In this document: in pieces, positions 1 to 7,508 of the stretch | Numbering within the stretch: the stretch's first letter is position 1 | Layout: each line of letters opens with the position of its first letter | Assembly: GCF_003614975.1 (NCBI RefSeq) | Contig: NZ_QZWI01000012.1 | Location: 100,921 to 164,920 of the forward strand | Direction of reading: 5' to 3' | DNA length: 64,000 nt | DNA from: Rahnella bruchi | GTDB taxonomy: Bacteria > Pseudomonadota > Gammaproteobacteria > Enterobacterales > Enterobacteriaceae | Position numbers and translations under genes: made by a program | Notes under the pieces: generated by a model | What the model was told of the DNA's origin: nothing | The model's database searches: none | What the model saw: the letters and a program-made list of their open reading frames with translations, nothing else

Positions 1-1
1 T

Positions 2-1156
2 ACTGCACGCGCCGCTTTCCAGATTGACCGCGCGGCCCTGCTGCCGACACTCGACGCCAGCGCCGGTGAAACCAACCAGCATCTGCCGGGCGGACTGTAT
101 TCGACGCAAAACACCGGGCCGGTGACGTATCAGCAATACAGCGCCAATCTGGGTGTGACATCTTATGAAGTTGACCTGTTTGGTCGCGTGCGCAGTCTGC
201 GTGATCAGGGGCTGGAAACGTATCTCGCGACAGAGGCGACGCAGCGCGCGACGCAAATCTCGCTGGTGTCTGAAGTCGCTTCCGGATACCTGAGTCTGGC
301 GGCGGATAACGATCTGCTGAAGCTGGCGATTAACACCGCCAACAGCCAGAACAAATCCTACGAACTGACCAGACGCAGTTACGATTCCGGCATCAGCACC
401 TCGCAGGATCTGGTGCAGGCCGAAACCACGGTGCGCGCAGCACAGGCCGATATTGCGCAGTACACCCGCCAGGTTCGACAGGATGTGAACGCGCTGACCT
501 TGCTGGTCGGAACAACTATTCCGCAGAGTCTGCTGGCCAACGCCACCCTGCAACAGAACTGGAAATTCCCGCAGACACCGGCCGGTTTGCCATCTGACCT
601 GCTGACCCGTCGTCCGGATATCATCGCGGCGGAACATACGCTGAAAGCGGCTAACGCTAACATCGGCGCGGCGCGTGCGGCGTTCTTCCCGAGCATCACG
701 CTGACCGGCACCGCCGGTTCAGAAAGCGGCAGCCTGAGCAAACTATTCGACGGCGGCACCGGCGCGTGGTCATTTATGCCTTCAATCAATATCCCGATCT
801 TCGACGGCGGCGTGAATCAGGCCAACCTCGACATCGCCAGGGACACCAAAAAAATTGACGTCGCCAACTATGAAAAAGCGATTCAGACGGCGTTCAAAGA
901 AGTGTCCGACGGCTTAGCCGGTCAGGCGACCTACAAAGACGAACTGCTGGCCCGCCAGCAGGACGCCGACGCCAACCAGCGCAACTACGATCTTTCGCAG
1001 ATGCGCTTCAAAGGCGGTGTCGACAACTATCTGAGCGTACTGGTCGCGCAACGCTCCCTGTACTCCGCCCAGCAAACGCTGATCACCACCCAGCTTGCCC
1101 AACTGAATCAGGACATCAGTTTGTATAAGGCGTTGGGCGGGGGATGGAAGGAGTAA
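2..1156 (+). CDS. Outer-membrane efflux channel, TolC/OprM (NodT) family, 5' truncated by window edge
   Basis: This is the outer-membrane duct of a tripartite efflux pump, forming a trimeric barrel with a periplasmic alpha-helical tunnel. The frame is open from base 2 with no start codon, and its first residues (ARAAFQIDRAALLPTLDAS) already match the interior of OprM-like proteins, so the lipoprotein signal and first part lie upstream of the window. The repeated half-structure is visible: a second-repeat RRPDI motif near base 610, the AARAAFFPSITL segment just after it, and the conserved end YKALGGGWKE. The partner pump genes are presumably upstream on the same strand. A terminator follows the stop codon. 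Family is secure; substrate and partner are unknown. Confidence 0.9.
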   Translation, partial: TARAAFQIDRAALLPTLDASAGETNQHLPGGLYSTQNTGPVTYQQYSANLGVTSYEVDLFGRVRSLRDQGLETYLATEATQRATQISLVSEVASGYLSLAADNDLLKLAINTANSQNKSYELTRRSYDSGISTSQDLVQAETTVRAAQADIAQYTRQVRQDVNALTLLVGTTIPQSLLANATLQQNWKFPQTPAGLPSDLLTRRPDIIAAEHTLKAANANIGAARAAFFPSITLTGTAGSESGSLSKLFDGGTGAWSFMPSINIPIFDGGVNQANLDIARDTKKIDVANYEKAIQTAFKEVSDGLAGQATYKDELLARQQDADANQRNYDLSQMRFKGGVDNYLSVLVAQRSLYSAQQTLITTQLAQLNQDISLYKALGGGWKE

Positions 1157-1172
1157 GGTTTTGAGTGAATGG

Positions 1173-1198
1173 AAACGCCGGCGGAAGTCGGCGTTTTT
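1173..1198 (+). terminator. Rho-independent terminator after the efflux channel gene
   Basis: Inverted arms AAACGCCG (1173-1180) and CGGCGTTT (1189-1196) enclose an 8-base loop and run into a short T tract, 17 bases after the stop codon. Confidence 0.75.
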
Positions 1199-1214
1199 GT
1201 TTAAGAGAACAGAC

Positions 1215-1567
1215 TCACCAGCGCAGACTGTTTTTAAGTTGTTCAATACTATCCGCCGTGAACATACCCTTCTGATTCTTCATTTCTCGAACCGCCTGTT
1301 GCGTCAGCTTATTCCCACGTAGAACTTTCTCCACCAGCTCCCCCCGCGCATCAAAATAACGGCTCGGCCAGATCACGCTCGGATGCACATCCAGCGCCTG
1401 TGCAATCACCTTATCCCCTTCGACCACGACCGCGACAGCGCATTCGATAACGTCGATGAACTCAATCCCACACTGCGCGATACCGCTGCCAGCGTCGTAC
1501 CCCGTTTACGCAATGCCGCAATGATGTCTGCCTGATGCCAGTCGGTATGATTCTGTGATTTGTTCAT
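1215..1567 (-). pseudogene. Ner/SfsB (Nlp)-like DNA-binding regulator, broken by a one-base frameshift
   Basis: SfsB/Nlp and Mu Ner proteins are small helix-turn-helix DNA-binding regulators. An ATG at 1567, with AGGA upstream, begins MNKSQNHTDWHQADIIAALR and continues through a helix-turn-helix (AAVSRSVGLSSSTLSNALSR), but this frame stops after about 54 codons. The rest of the family pattern (DKVIAQALDVHPSVIWPSRYFD) continues in the next frame, down to 1215. One extra G in the GGGG run (bases 1415-1418 on the plus strand) would restore one protein of about 117 residues. Either a real inactivating deletion in a homopolymer or a sequencing error. The C-terminal part could still be read from a GTG at 1427, but it would lack the recognition helix. 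Confidence 0.75.
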
Positions 1568-1634
1568 GGAGGATCCTTTCCTGAGTGATGAGTAAATAAA
1601 ACGTCTACGCAGGAAGAGTAAACCGGCAGAAGAA

Positions 1635-1653
1635 TTATCCCAAAACGGGATAA
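1635..1653. promoter_or_regulatory. Inverted repeat upstream of the Ner/SfsB-like gene, possible operator
   Basis: Perfect 7-base arms TTATCCC and GGGATAA separated by AAAAC lie 68 bases upstream of the ATG of the frameshifted regulator. Ner-type repressors bind short inverted repeats in their own control region, so this is a candidate operator; the link is inference only. Confidence 0.3.
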
Positions 1654-1776
1654 ACGCTAAGGGAGGATAATCAAGTTATTGATAGATAAGATGAAATGTA
1701 ATATTGAAGAGATAGCTGACTAAATACTGATAAAAAATTATTTTGGTGGGAATTTTTACTCCGCGTAGCCATTAAT

Positions 1777-1905
1777 ACCCCACCCCAACCCTCCCCTTCG
1801 CAGGGGAGGGAGCTGACCCAGTTTCTACTCCAACCCCTGCAACAGAGGCGGAGCCGATCGGGCTTTTAACTCCTCCTCCTGCGAAGGGGGAGGTTGGGAG
1901 GGGGT
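1777..1905. repeat. GC-rich palindromic repeat element with inverted ends (MITE-like)
   Basis: The left arm (1777-1810, core CCTCCCCTTCGCAGGGGAGG) and the right arm (1875-1905) are near-perfect reverse complements of each other over about 30 bases, both containing the CAACC-TCCCC-TTCGCAGG pattern. About 65 bases lie between them. Related copies occur at 2320-2349, 18876-18909 and 37816-37845, always between genes. The rest of the 351-base gap between the regulator and the DUF559 gene (1568-1918) is AT-rich and shows no gene. Confidence 0.7.
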
Positions 1906-1918
1906 TTTACAAATAAAA

Positions 1919-2287
1919 TCAGAAAGTTAACATTGTCTTCCGTTGTGCAATTTCACATCGCAAATGTTCAAGAATTTCAGGTAATTCCTGCATAACCTGA
2001 AGATTCGTAAACCGGATAACTTTCATTCCCGAATCACAAAGAAACTCCGTTCTGATTTTATCCGCTGCCATCCCTTTCTCACTGAAATGACTTTCACCAT
2101 CAAGCTCAACAACAAGCGAAATTTCCGGGGCGTAAAAATCCACAATGTAGCGCCCGATCCCATGCTGACGGCGAAATTTAACACCCAGCGTTTTGCAACG
2201 AATCGCCTGCCATAAAACAAACTCTGGATAAGTGAGATTTCCTCGCAGACCTTTGCGTAATTCTTTCTGTTTTGAATCGTTGAACAT
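1919..2287 (-). CDS. DUF559 (YcjD-like) restriction-endonuclease-fold protein
   Basis: DUF559 proteins share the PD-(D/E)XK nuclease core with the very-short-patch repair endonuclease Vsr; their biological role is not settled. The 122 residues carry the family signature in order: the N-terminal LRGNLTYPEFVLWQAIRCKT helix, then GVKFRRQHGIGRYIVDFYAPE, then LVVELDGESHF. The Asp of VDFY and the Glu of VELDGESH are the expected active-site acidic residues. Length is usual (E. coli YcjD is about 117). It stands alone, and related palindromic repeats lie on both sides (1777-1905 and 2320-2349), suggesting a mobile or repeat-associated unit. Confidence 0.85.
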   Translation of the reverse strand: MFNDSKQKELRKGLRGNLTYPEFVLWQAIRCKTLGVKFRRQHGIGRYIVDFYAPEISLVVELDGESHFSEKGMAADKIRTEFLCDSGMKVIRFTNLQVMQELPEILEHLRCEIAQRKTMLTF

Positions 2288-2319
2288 GCCACCACCGACT
2301 TGTCTTGAATACCCACACT

Positions 2320-2349
2320 CAACCTCCCCCTTGGCAGGAGGAGGAGCTG
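2320..2349. repeat. Further copy of the palindromic CAACCTCCCC repeat
   Basis: CAACCTCCCCCTTGGCAGGA followed by GGAGGAGCTG repeats the pattern of the arms at 1777-1810 and 1875-1905 and sits 33 bases beyond the start of the DUF559 gene. The stretch 2350-2672 that follows is AT-rich and I see no convincing gene in it. Confidence 0.6.
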
Positions 2350-2672
2350 TACTGAATGTATCTGCAAATACGGCGATAATATTTTTCCCGCACCTTTTCT
2401 GCGGCCATCATTCCAATATCTTAATATTCACGCATTTTCGCCTGCCGTCACACCGGCTAATTATTTATATTAAGCCCGTTAAACTATTTAGATGTTTTAT
2501 GAGTGAAAAAATAAGTAAATCAAAGCCCCCACCGCGTTTATTTTAATAAGGTGAAGCGTCCAGATGTATGTTTGCTTGATAACTTCCGTTATCGAATGAA
2601 TATGTAAGAAAGTGAATGACTCATGCGATCATCACAAACGCAAAGAGTGCAGGAACCAAAAAATTGCGTTTC

Positions 2673-2783
2673 TTAAGAACCCGTTCTTTTCGCATAACCT
2701 ACACCTGGCTTTAACCAGAAGTGATCTTTTGGAGCGCCACCATCATCTTTAAGCCATAAGTAAGCGGGTATAGCTATTTTCAT
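2673..2783 (-). pseudogene. Hcp-like N-terminal fragment (type VI secretion tube protein remnant)
   Basis: Hcp hexamers form the tube of type VI secretion. A 36-residue frame starts at 2783 with AGT-rich upstream sequence GGCGGAGTAAAAAT and reads MKIAIPAYLWLKDDGG before diverging (APKDHFWLKPGVGYAKRTGS) and stopping. The first 16 residues closely resemble the start of the MAIPVYLWLKDDGGA class of Hcp proteins, which are about 160 residues long. What follows does not match the usual IKGSVDV continuation. Most likely a decayed or recombined Hcp cassette; a chance small protein is possible. No other type VI gene is near. Confidence 0.4.
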
Positions 2784-2941
2784 ATTTTTACTCCGCCTTG
2801 AGTAAATCGACTTACACTAATTTAAACGAATTAATGAAAACAATAATTTCCCGCATCAATATAAACCTACAGGCCATAATCAATTTGGCCAGAAACTATT
2901 TTCTTGTTTACCTCCTTGGTGTAGAGATCATTCAAACTCTC

Positions 2942-4390
2942 CTACTTACCCACATCTCCGTTCCAGCCGCCGCCCAGCGCGGCGATCAGCTTGACGCTGG
3001 TGACCATCTGGGTGCTGACCAGTGACAGGACGCTTTGCTGTTGCGTCAGACTGGTGTTCTCGGTTGTGGCGACATCCAGATAATCGATCATCCCGGCCTG
3101 ATACTGGTTGTTGGTGACGCGCGCGGATTCTTTGGCGGAATCGGCGGCGTTCTGACGGGCGACACGTTCGCTGTCCAGCGTATGCAGTTCGACCAGATAA
3201 TCTTCCACTTCCTGCATCGCGGTTAACACGCTCTGGCGATAGCCGGCGACGTCGGCGTCATACGCGGCTTCGGCCTGCGCCACTTTGCCGCGCGTGGACC
3301 CGAAATCCAGTACCGTCTGGCTGAGTTCGGGGCCTAAAGACCAGACGCGGTTCGGCAACGAGAACAAATTATGGAATGCGGAGCTGGCGAAACCGCCGCT
3401 GGCGCTCAGGGTCAGATCCGGATAGTACGCGGCAGTTGCCACACCGACTGCGGCGTTGGATGAGGCCATGGTGCGTTCGGCAGCGGCAATATCAGGACGG
3501 CGCTGCAACAGCTGCGACGGAATCGCATCCGGCATCGCAGGCAGGTTTAGTTTGACGTCGCGTGCGGCGAGGCTGAACTGCGCCGGTGGTTTGCCGATCA
3601 GCACGGCGATAGCATGCTCCAGTTGGGCGCGCTGCCATTGAAGATCCAGCGCCGAAGCTTTAGTGCTTTCCAGCTGAGTCTGCGCCTGTGCCAGCGTGGC
3701 GCGTGAGGTGTTACCTCCTTCGTACTGATTCTGGATCACCGTCAGGTAACGCTGATAGGCATCGATACTTTGCTTATATAACGCAATTTGCTGATCCATC
3801 ACCCGCAGCTGGAAATAATCCTGCGCCAGTTCGGATTGCGCACTGAGCGTCGCATCAGCCAGATCGGCCTTGCTGGCCTGCGCGCTGGCGTCCTGTTCTT
3901 CTGCCGTACGGCGCAGTTTGCCCCATAGATCCAGCTCCCAGCTGGCACTCAGTTCTGCTGTTTGTTTGTTAGTGGCGGACGTCGAGGTACCGCTGCGCGT
4001 GCTGCCAGCCGTTGCATCCACAGAAGGATATAAGTCGGAACGCGCCTGCGTCACCAGCGCTTGCGCCTGACGATATTGCGCGGCGTACTGCGCGACGTTC
4101 TGGTTGGAAATCTGCACCTGCGTCAGCAACGATGAGAGCTCAGGATCCTGATACACTGACCACCATTCGCCTCTGGGCTGATTGTCTTTCGGGATCGCCG
4201 CCGTCCAGCCTTTGGCCTCTTTAAATGCCGTGGGCATAGCAACGTCCGGCCGCTGGTAATCAGGGCCGACAGTACAGGCGCTGACCAGAAGTGCCAGCGC
4301 CAGCGGAGCAAGACGGAACACCATAGAACGTGTTTTTTGCAGAGTCATCAGATTCGCTTCAGGGTAATGAGTTTCAGTGTGATCAGTCAT
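2942..4390 (-). CDS. Outer-membrane lipoprotein channel of the MdtABC-type pump (NodT/OprM family)
   Basis: Last gene of the mdt operon, encoding the outer-membrane duct. The start at 4390 overlaps the end of mdtC by 8 bases and has a strong GGAGG nine bases upstream, implying translational coupling; a later ATG at 4348 would give a more normal signal peptide. Seen: a hydrophobic stretch ending in the lipobox LVSAC (Cys39), then TVGPDYQRP, an RRPDI motif near base 3500 and a C-terminal IAALGGGWN, all typical of NodT lipoproteins. Length 482. In E. coli the mdt operon instead continues with mdtD-baeSR and uses TolC, so here the operon carries its own exit channel. Confidence 0.92.
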   Translation of the reverse strand: MTDHTETHYPEANLMTLQKTRSMVFRLAPLALALLVSACTVGPDYQRPDVAMPTAFKEAKGWTAAIPKDNQPRGEWWSVYQDPELSSLLTQVQISNQNVAQYAAQYRQAQALVTQARSDLYPSVDATAGSTRSGTSTSATNKQTAELSASWELDLWGKLRRTAEEQDASAQASKADLADATLSAQSELAQDYFQLRVMDQQIALYKQSIDAYQRYLTVIQNQYEGGNTSRATLAQAQTQLESTKASALDLQWQRAQLEHAIAVLIGKPPAQFSLAARDVKLNLPAMPDAIPSQLLQRRPDIAAAERTMASSNAAVGVATAAYYPDLTLSASGGFASSAFHNLFSLPNRVWSLGPELSQTVLDFGSTRGKVAQAEAAYDADVAGYRQSVLTAMQEVEDYLVELHTLDSERVARQNAADSAKESARVTNNQYQAGMIDYLDVATTENTSLTQQQSVLSLVSTQMVTSVKLIAALGGGWNGDVGK

Positions 4391-7300
4391 GAGAACTGGC
4401 CTCCGGAGGCGTCGCGTTAGGACGCAGGCGGTGCCACAGACGATGCGTTGCGCGGCTGGTGCGATCCATATACAGGTAAACGACCGGCGTGGTGAATAAG
4501 GTCAGGATCTGACTCAGCGCCAATCCGCCTGCAATCGCCAGCCCCAGCGGACTGCGCAGATCCGCGTCGCCTCCGCTGCCCAGCGCCAGTGGCAATGCGC
4601 CGAAGAACGCGGCCAGCGTGGTCATCAGGATCGGGCGAAAACGCATCAGACACGCCTGGGTGATCGCCTGTTGCGGCGTCAGGCCGAGCCGCCTTTCGGC
4701 GTCGAGTGCGAAGTCGATCATCATGATCGCATTCTTTTTCACGATGCCGATCAGTAGCAGGATCCCGATCAGTGCGATCACCGTCAGTTGCGTCCCCGTC
4801 ACCAGCATCAGCAACAGCGCGCCAAGCCCGGCGGACGGCAGCGTGGAAAGAATCGTCAGCGGATGAATATAACTTTCATACAGCACGCCGAGCACAATAT
4901 AGACCGCCGCCAGCGCCGCCAGAATCAGCCACGGCATAGAGCTGGCCAGTGCCTGAAACGCCTGTGCGGTACCGGCATAACTGCCATGCACGGTATCCGG
5001 CAAACCAATCTGCGCCATCGTCGTTTTCAGTGCGGCCTGCGCATCTTCCAGCGCATAACCGTCGGCAAGGTTAAACGCAATGGTCGTGGTCGCCGTCTGC
5101 CCCTGATGGGAAACCGACAGCGGCGCATTGGCTCCGCTGAACGTGGCGAAAGCCGACAGCGGCACCTGATTACCGGAATCAGTTACGACATACAGCTGAT
5201 GCAGGACATCGGGATTACTGGTGTAGTCAGACGTCAGATTCATCACCACGTGATACTGGTTCAGCGTTTTGTAAATGGTGGCTACCTGCCGCTGGCTAAA
5301 GGAGTTATTAAGCAGCGTGTCGATCATTTTCACGTTCACGCCGAGCTGAGTCGCGCGATCCCGGTCGATATTAAGCATGATCTCCTGACCGCCGGTCTGC
5401 GCATCGGAATCCACACCGGTCAGTTGCGGCAATTTTGCCAGCGCTTTCTGCACTTTCGGCGCCCATTCACGCAGCACGGAAAGATCGTCAGATTGCAGGC
5501 TGTACTGATACTGCGCATTGGCGCTGCGTCCGCCGATATGCAGATCTTGCGCGGCCATCAGGAACAGCTGCGCGCCCGGTTCTTTGCCGGTCGCCATCAT
5601 CAGACGGTTGGCGACCTGATTAGCCGTCGCAGTGCGTTTGTCGAAATCTTTCAGACGTACGAAGAACGTTGCGGTGTTACGTGATCCAAAACCGCCGCTG
5701 CCCGCCGAACTCATCACGGCATCCACCGCCGGATCGTCCTGAATGATCTTACTGTATTTCAGCACCTGCGGCTGGATCGACTGGAACGACGTGTTCTGAT
5801 CCGCACGCAGCATGCCCATCAGCATGCCGGTGTCCTGATCCGGGAAGAAGCCTTTTTCGACCACGGTATAAAGATAAAAATTAAGCAGGATCGTCAGGAA
5901 CAGGCCGACCAGCGTGATCAGCTGATGGCGCATCACCCAGCCGAGCGCGGCGGAATATGCCGCCAGCAGGTTGTTCAGGCCGCGTTCAATCATGCGGTAA
6001 ATGCGTGGCTGACGTTTTTCCACCGGCGGCTTGCGCTTAAGGAAACGCGCGCACAGCATCGGCGTCAGGCTCAGCGACACCAGCATGGAGATGATCAGCG
6101 ATACGCTGAGCGTGACCGCAAACTCACGGAACAGACGTCCGACGATACTGCCCATCAGCAGGATCGGAATGAAGACCGCGATCAGAGAAAGCGTCATTGA
6201 GAGCACGGTAAAACTGACTTCCTGCGCGCCTTTCAACGCCGCCCGCACCGGCCCCAGCCCTTCCTCAATATGCCGCGTAATATTTTCCAGCACCACGATG
6301 GCGTCATCGACCACAAAACCGGTGGAGATAATCAGCGCCATCAGCGAGAGGTTATCCAGGCTGTAGCCGAGCAGATACATCACCGCGCAGGTGCCGATCA
6401 GGGAAACCGGCAGCGCCACGGCGGGGATCAGCACTGCGTTCCAGTTACGCAGGAACACAAACACCACCGCGATCACCAGCAGCGTGGCTTCCAGCAGCGT
6501 CATTTCGGTGTCACGCAGGGAAGCAGAAACGTTAGGCGAACGGTCGAGCGCCAGATTGAGCTGCACGTCGCCGGGCAGACTTTCTTTCATCAGCGGCAGC
6601 GCGGCTTTGATCGCTTCGATAGTTTCCAGCATGTTCGCGCCAGCCTGGCGCGTCACGCCAATCATCACCGACGGCGTACTGTTGTAATAACCGACGTTGT
6701 ATTTGTCTTCGACCGAATCATACACATTGGCGATATCGCTCAGGCGAATAGCCGAGCCGTTGATATAGGTGACGATCAGCGTTTTGTACTGCGCGGCGGT
6801 ACTTTGCTGACCGTTACCCTCAATCATCCACGACTGATCTGAGCCTTGCAGCAGCCCTTTTGGCAGGTTACTGGTGCTGTCAGCGATGGCGGTGCGAATA
6901 GTGTCGAGGGAGATGCCGTAAGACGTCACCGCTTCCGGACGTAAATCGATGCGCACGCCCGGCAGCGCAGAACCCACCAGAGAAACCTGCCCGACGCCGT
7001 TCACCTGCGCGATTTTCTGTTGCAGCTGGCTCGAGGCGATATCGTAAAGTTCGCCTTTGCTGCGCGTGGCCGACGTCAGCGCCAGCATGATGATCGGCGC
7101 ATCCGACGGGTTGGCTTTACGATAAGTCGGCAGCGACGGCATGCTGCTCGGCAGTAACGCACGGGAAGCGTTGATCGCCGCCTGCACGTCGCGGGCTGCA
7201 CCGTTGATGTCGCGATCCAGATCGAACTGCAAAATGACGCTGGTCGAACTCTGCGAACTGCGCGAGGTCATTTCCGACACACCGGCGATTTGCCCGAGCG

Positions 7301-7508
7301 CCCTTTCCAGTGGCGTCGCCACCGTTGCCGCCATGGTTTCGGGGCTGGCACCGGGCAGACTGGCGCTGACCAGAATGGTCGGGAAATCCACCTGCGGCAG
7401 CGGCGCAACCGGCAGCAGGCGATACCCGAGCAAACCGAGCAGGAGTATCGCCAGCGTCAGCAGCATCGTGGCGACCGGACGGAAAATGAAGAAACGCGAA
7501 ATATTCAT
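4383..7508 (-). CDS. mdtC: RND multidrug efflux transporter subunit MdtC
   Basis: Inner-membrane proton-drug antiporter of the RND superfamily, working as a heteromultimer with MdtB (MdtB2C in E. coli) and the adaptor MdtA. The 1041 residues start MNISRFFIFRPVATMLLTLA, with the FRPVA motif after the first helix, and contain VDFPTILVSASLPGASPE, the TM4 block GFVVDDAIVVLENI with its proton-relay Asp pair, and [15 protein letters not shown] near TM10. Length and order match E. coli MdtC (1025). The ATG follows the mdtB stop codon with no gap, and the end overlaps the channel gene, so all four genes form one operon. Assignment as C rather than B rests on close likeness to MdtC in the N-terminal porter region. 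Confidence 0.95.
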   Translation of the reverse strand: MNISRFFIFRPVATMLLTLAILLLGLLGYRLLPVAPLPQVDFPTILVSASLPGASPETMAATVATPLERALGQIAGVSEMTSRSSQSSTSVILQFDLDRDINGAARDVQAAINASRALLPSSMPSLPTYRKANPSDAPIIMLALTSATRSKGELYDIASSQLQQKIAQVNGVGQVSLVGSALPGVRIDLRPEAVTSYGISLDTIRTAIADSTSNLPKGLLQGSDQSWMIEGNGQQSTAAQYKTLIVTYINGSAIRLSDIANVYDSVEDKYNVGYYNSTPSVMIGVTRQAGANMLETIEAIKAALPLMKESLPGDVQLNLALDRSPNVSASLRDTEMTLLEATLLVIAVVFVFLRNWNAVLIPAVALPVSLIGTCAVMYLLGYSLDNLSLMALIISTGFVVDDAIVVLENITRHIEEGLGPVRAALKGAQEVSFTVLSMTLSLIAVFIPILLMGSIVGRLFREFAVTLSVSLIISMLVSLSLTPMLCARFLKRKPPVEKRQPRIYRMIERGLNNLLAAYSAALGWVMRHQLITLVGLFLTILLNFYLYTVVEKGFFPDQDTGMLMGMLRADQNTSFQSIQPQVLKYSKIIQDDPAVDAVMSSAGSGGFGSRNTATFFVRLKDFDKRTATANQVANRLMMATGKEPGAQLFLMAAQDLHIGGRSANAQYQYSLQSDDLSVLREWAPKVQKALAKLPQLTGVDSDAQTGGQEIMLNIDRDRATQLGVNVKMIDTLLNNSFSQRQVATIYKTLNQYHVVMNLTSDYTSNPDVLHQLYVVTDSGNQVPLSAFATFSGANAPLSVSHQGQTATTTIAFNLADGYALEDAQAALKTTMAQIGLPDTVHGSYAGTAQAFQALASSMPWLILAALAAVYIVLGVLYESYIHPLTILSTLPSAGLGALLLMLVTGTQLTVIALIGILLLIGIVKKNAIMMIDFALDAERRLGLTPQQAITQACLMRFRPILMTTLAAFFGALPLALGSGGDADLRSPLGLAIAGGLALSQILTLFTTPVVYLYMDRTSRATHRLWHRLRPNATPPEASSHD

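Noticed and set aside
1777..1905. Repeat considered as a CRISPR or ERIC element
   Set aside because: Only inverted arms with no regular direct repeats or unique spacers, and no ERIC core sequence.
2232..2546. Plus-strand frame across the DUF559 start and the repeat
   Set aside because: It begins inside the DUF559 gene on the other strand, runs through the palindromic repeat and has no family likeness.
2798..3025. Small plus-strand frame at the end of the mdt operon channel gene
   Set aside because: More than a third is antisense to the channel gene and the rest is AT-rich intergenic sequence with no ribosome site.
4788..5684. Plus-strand frame of about 300 codons opposite mdtC
   Set aside because: Arg/His/Gln-rich translation typical of the complement of a coding strand; no start signal.
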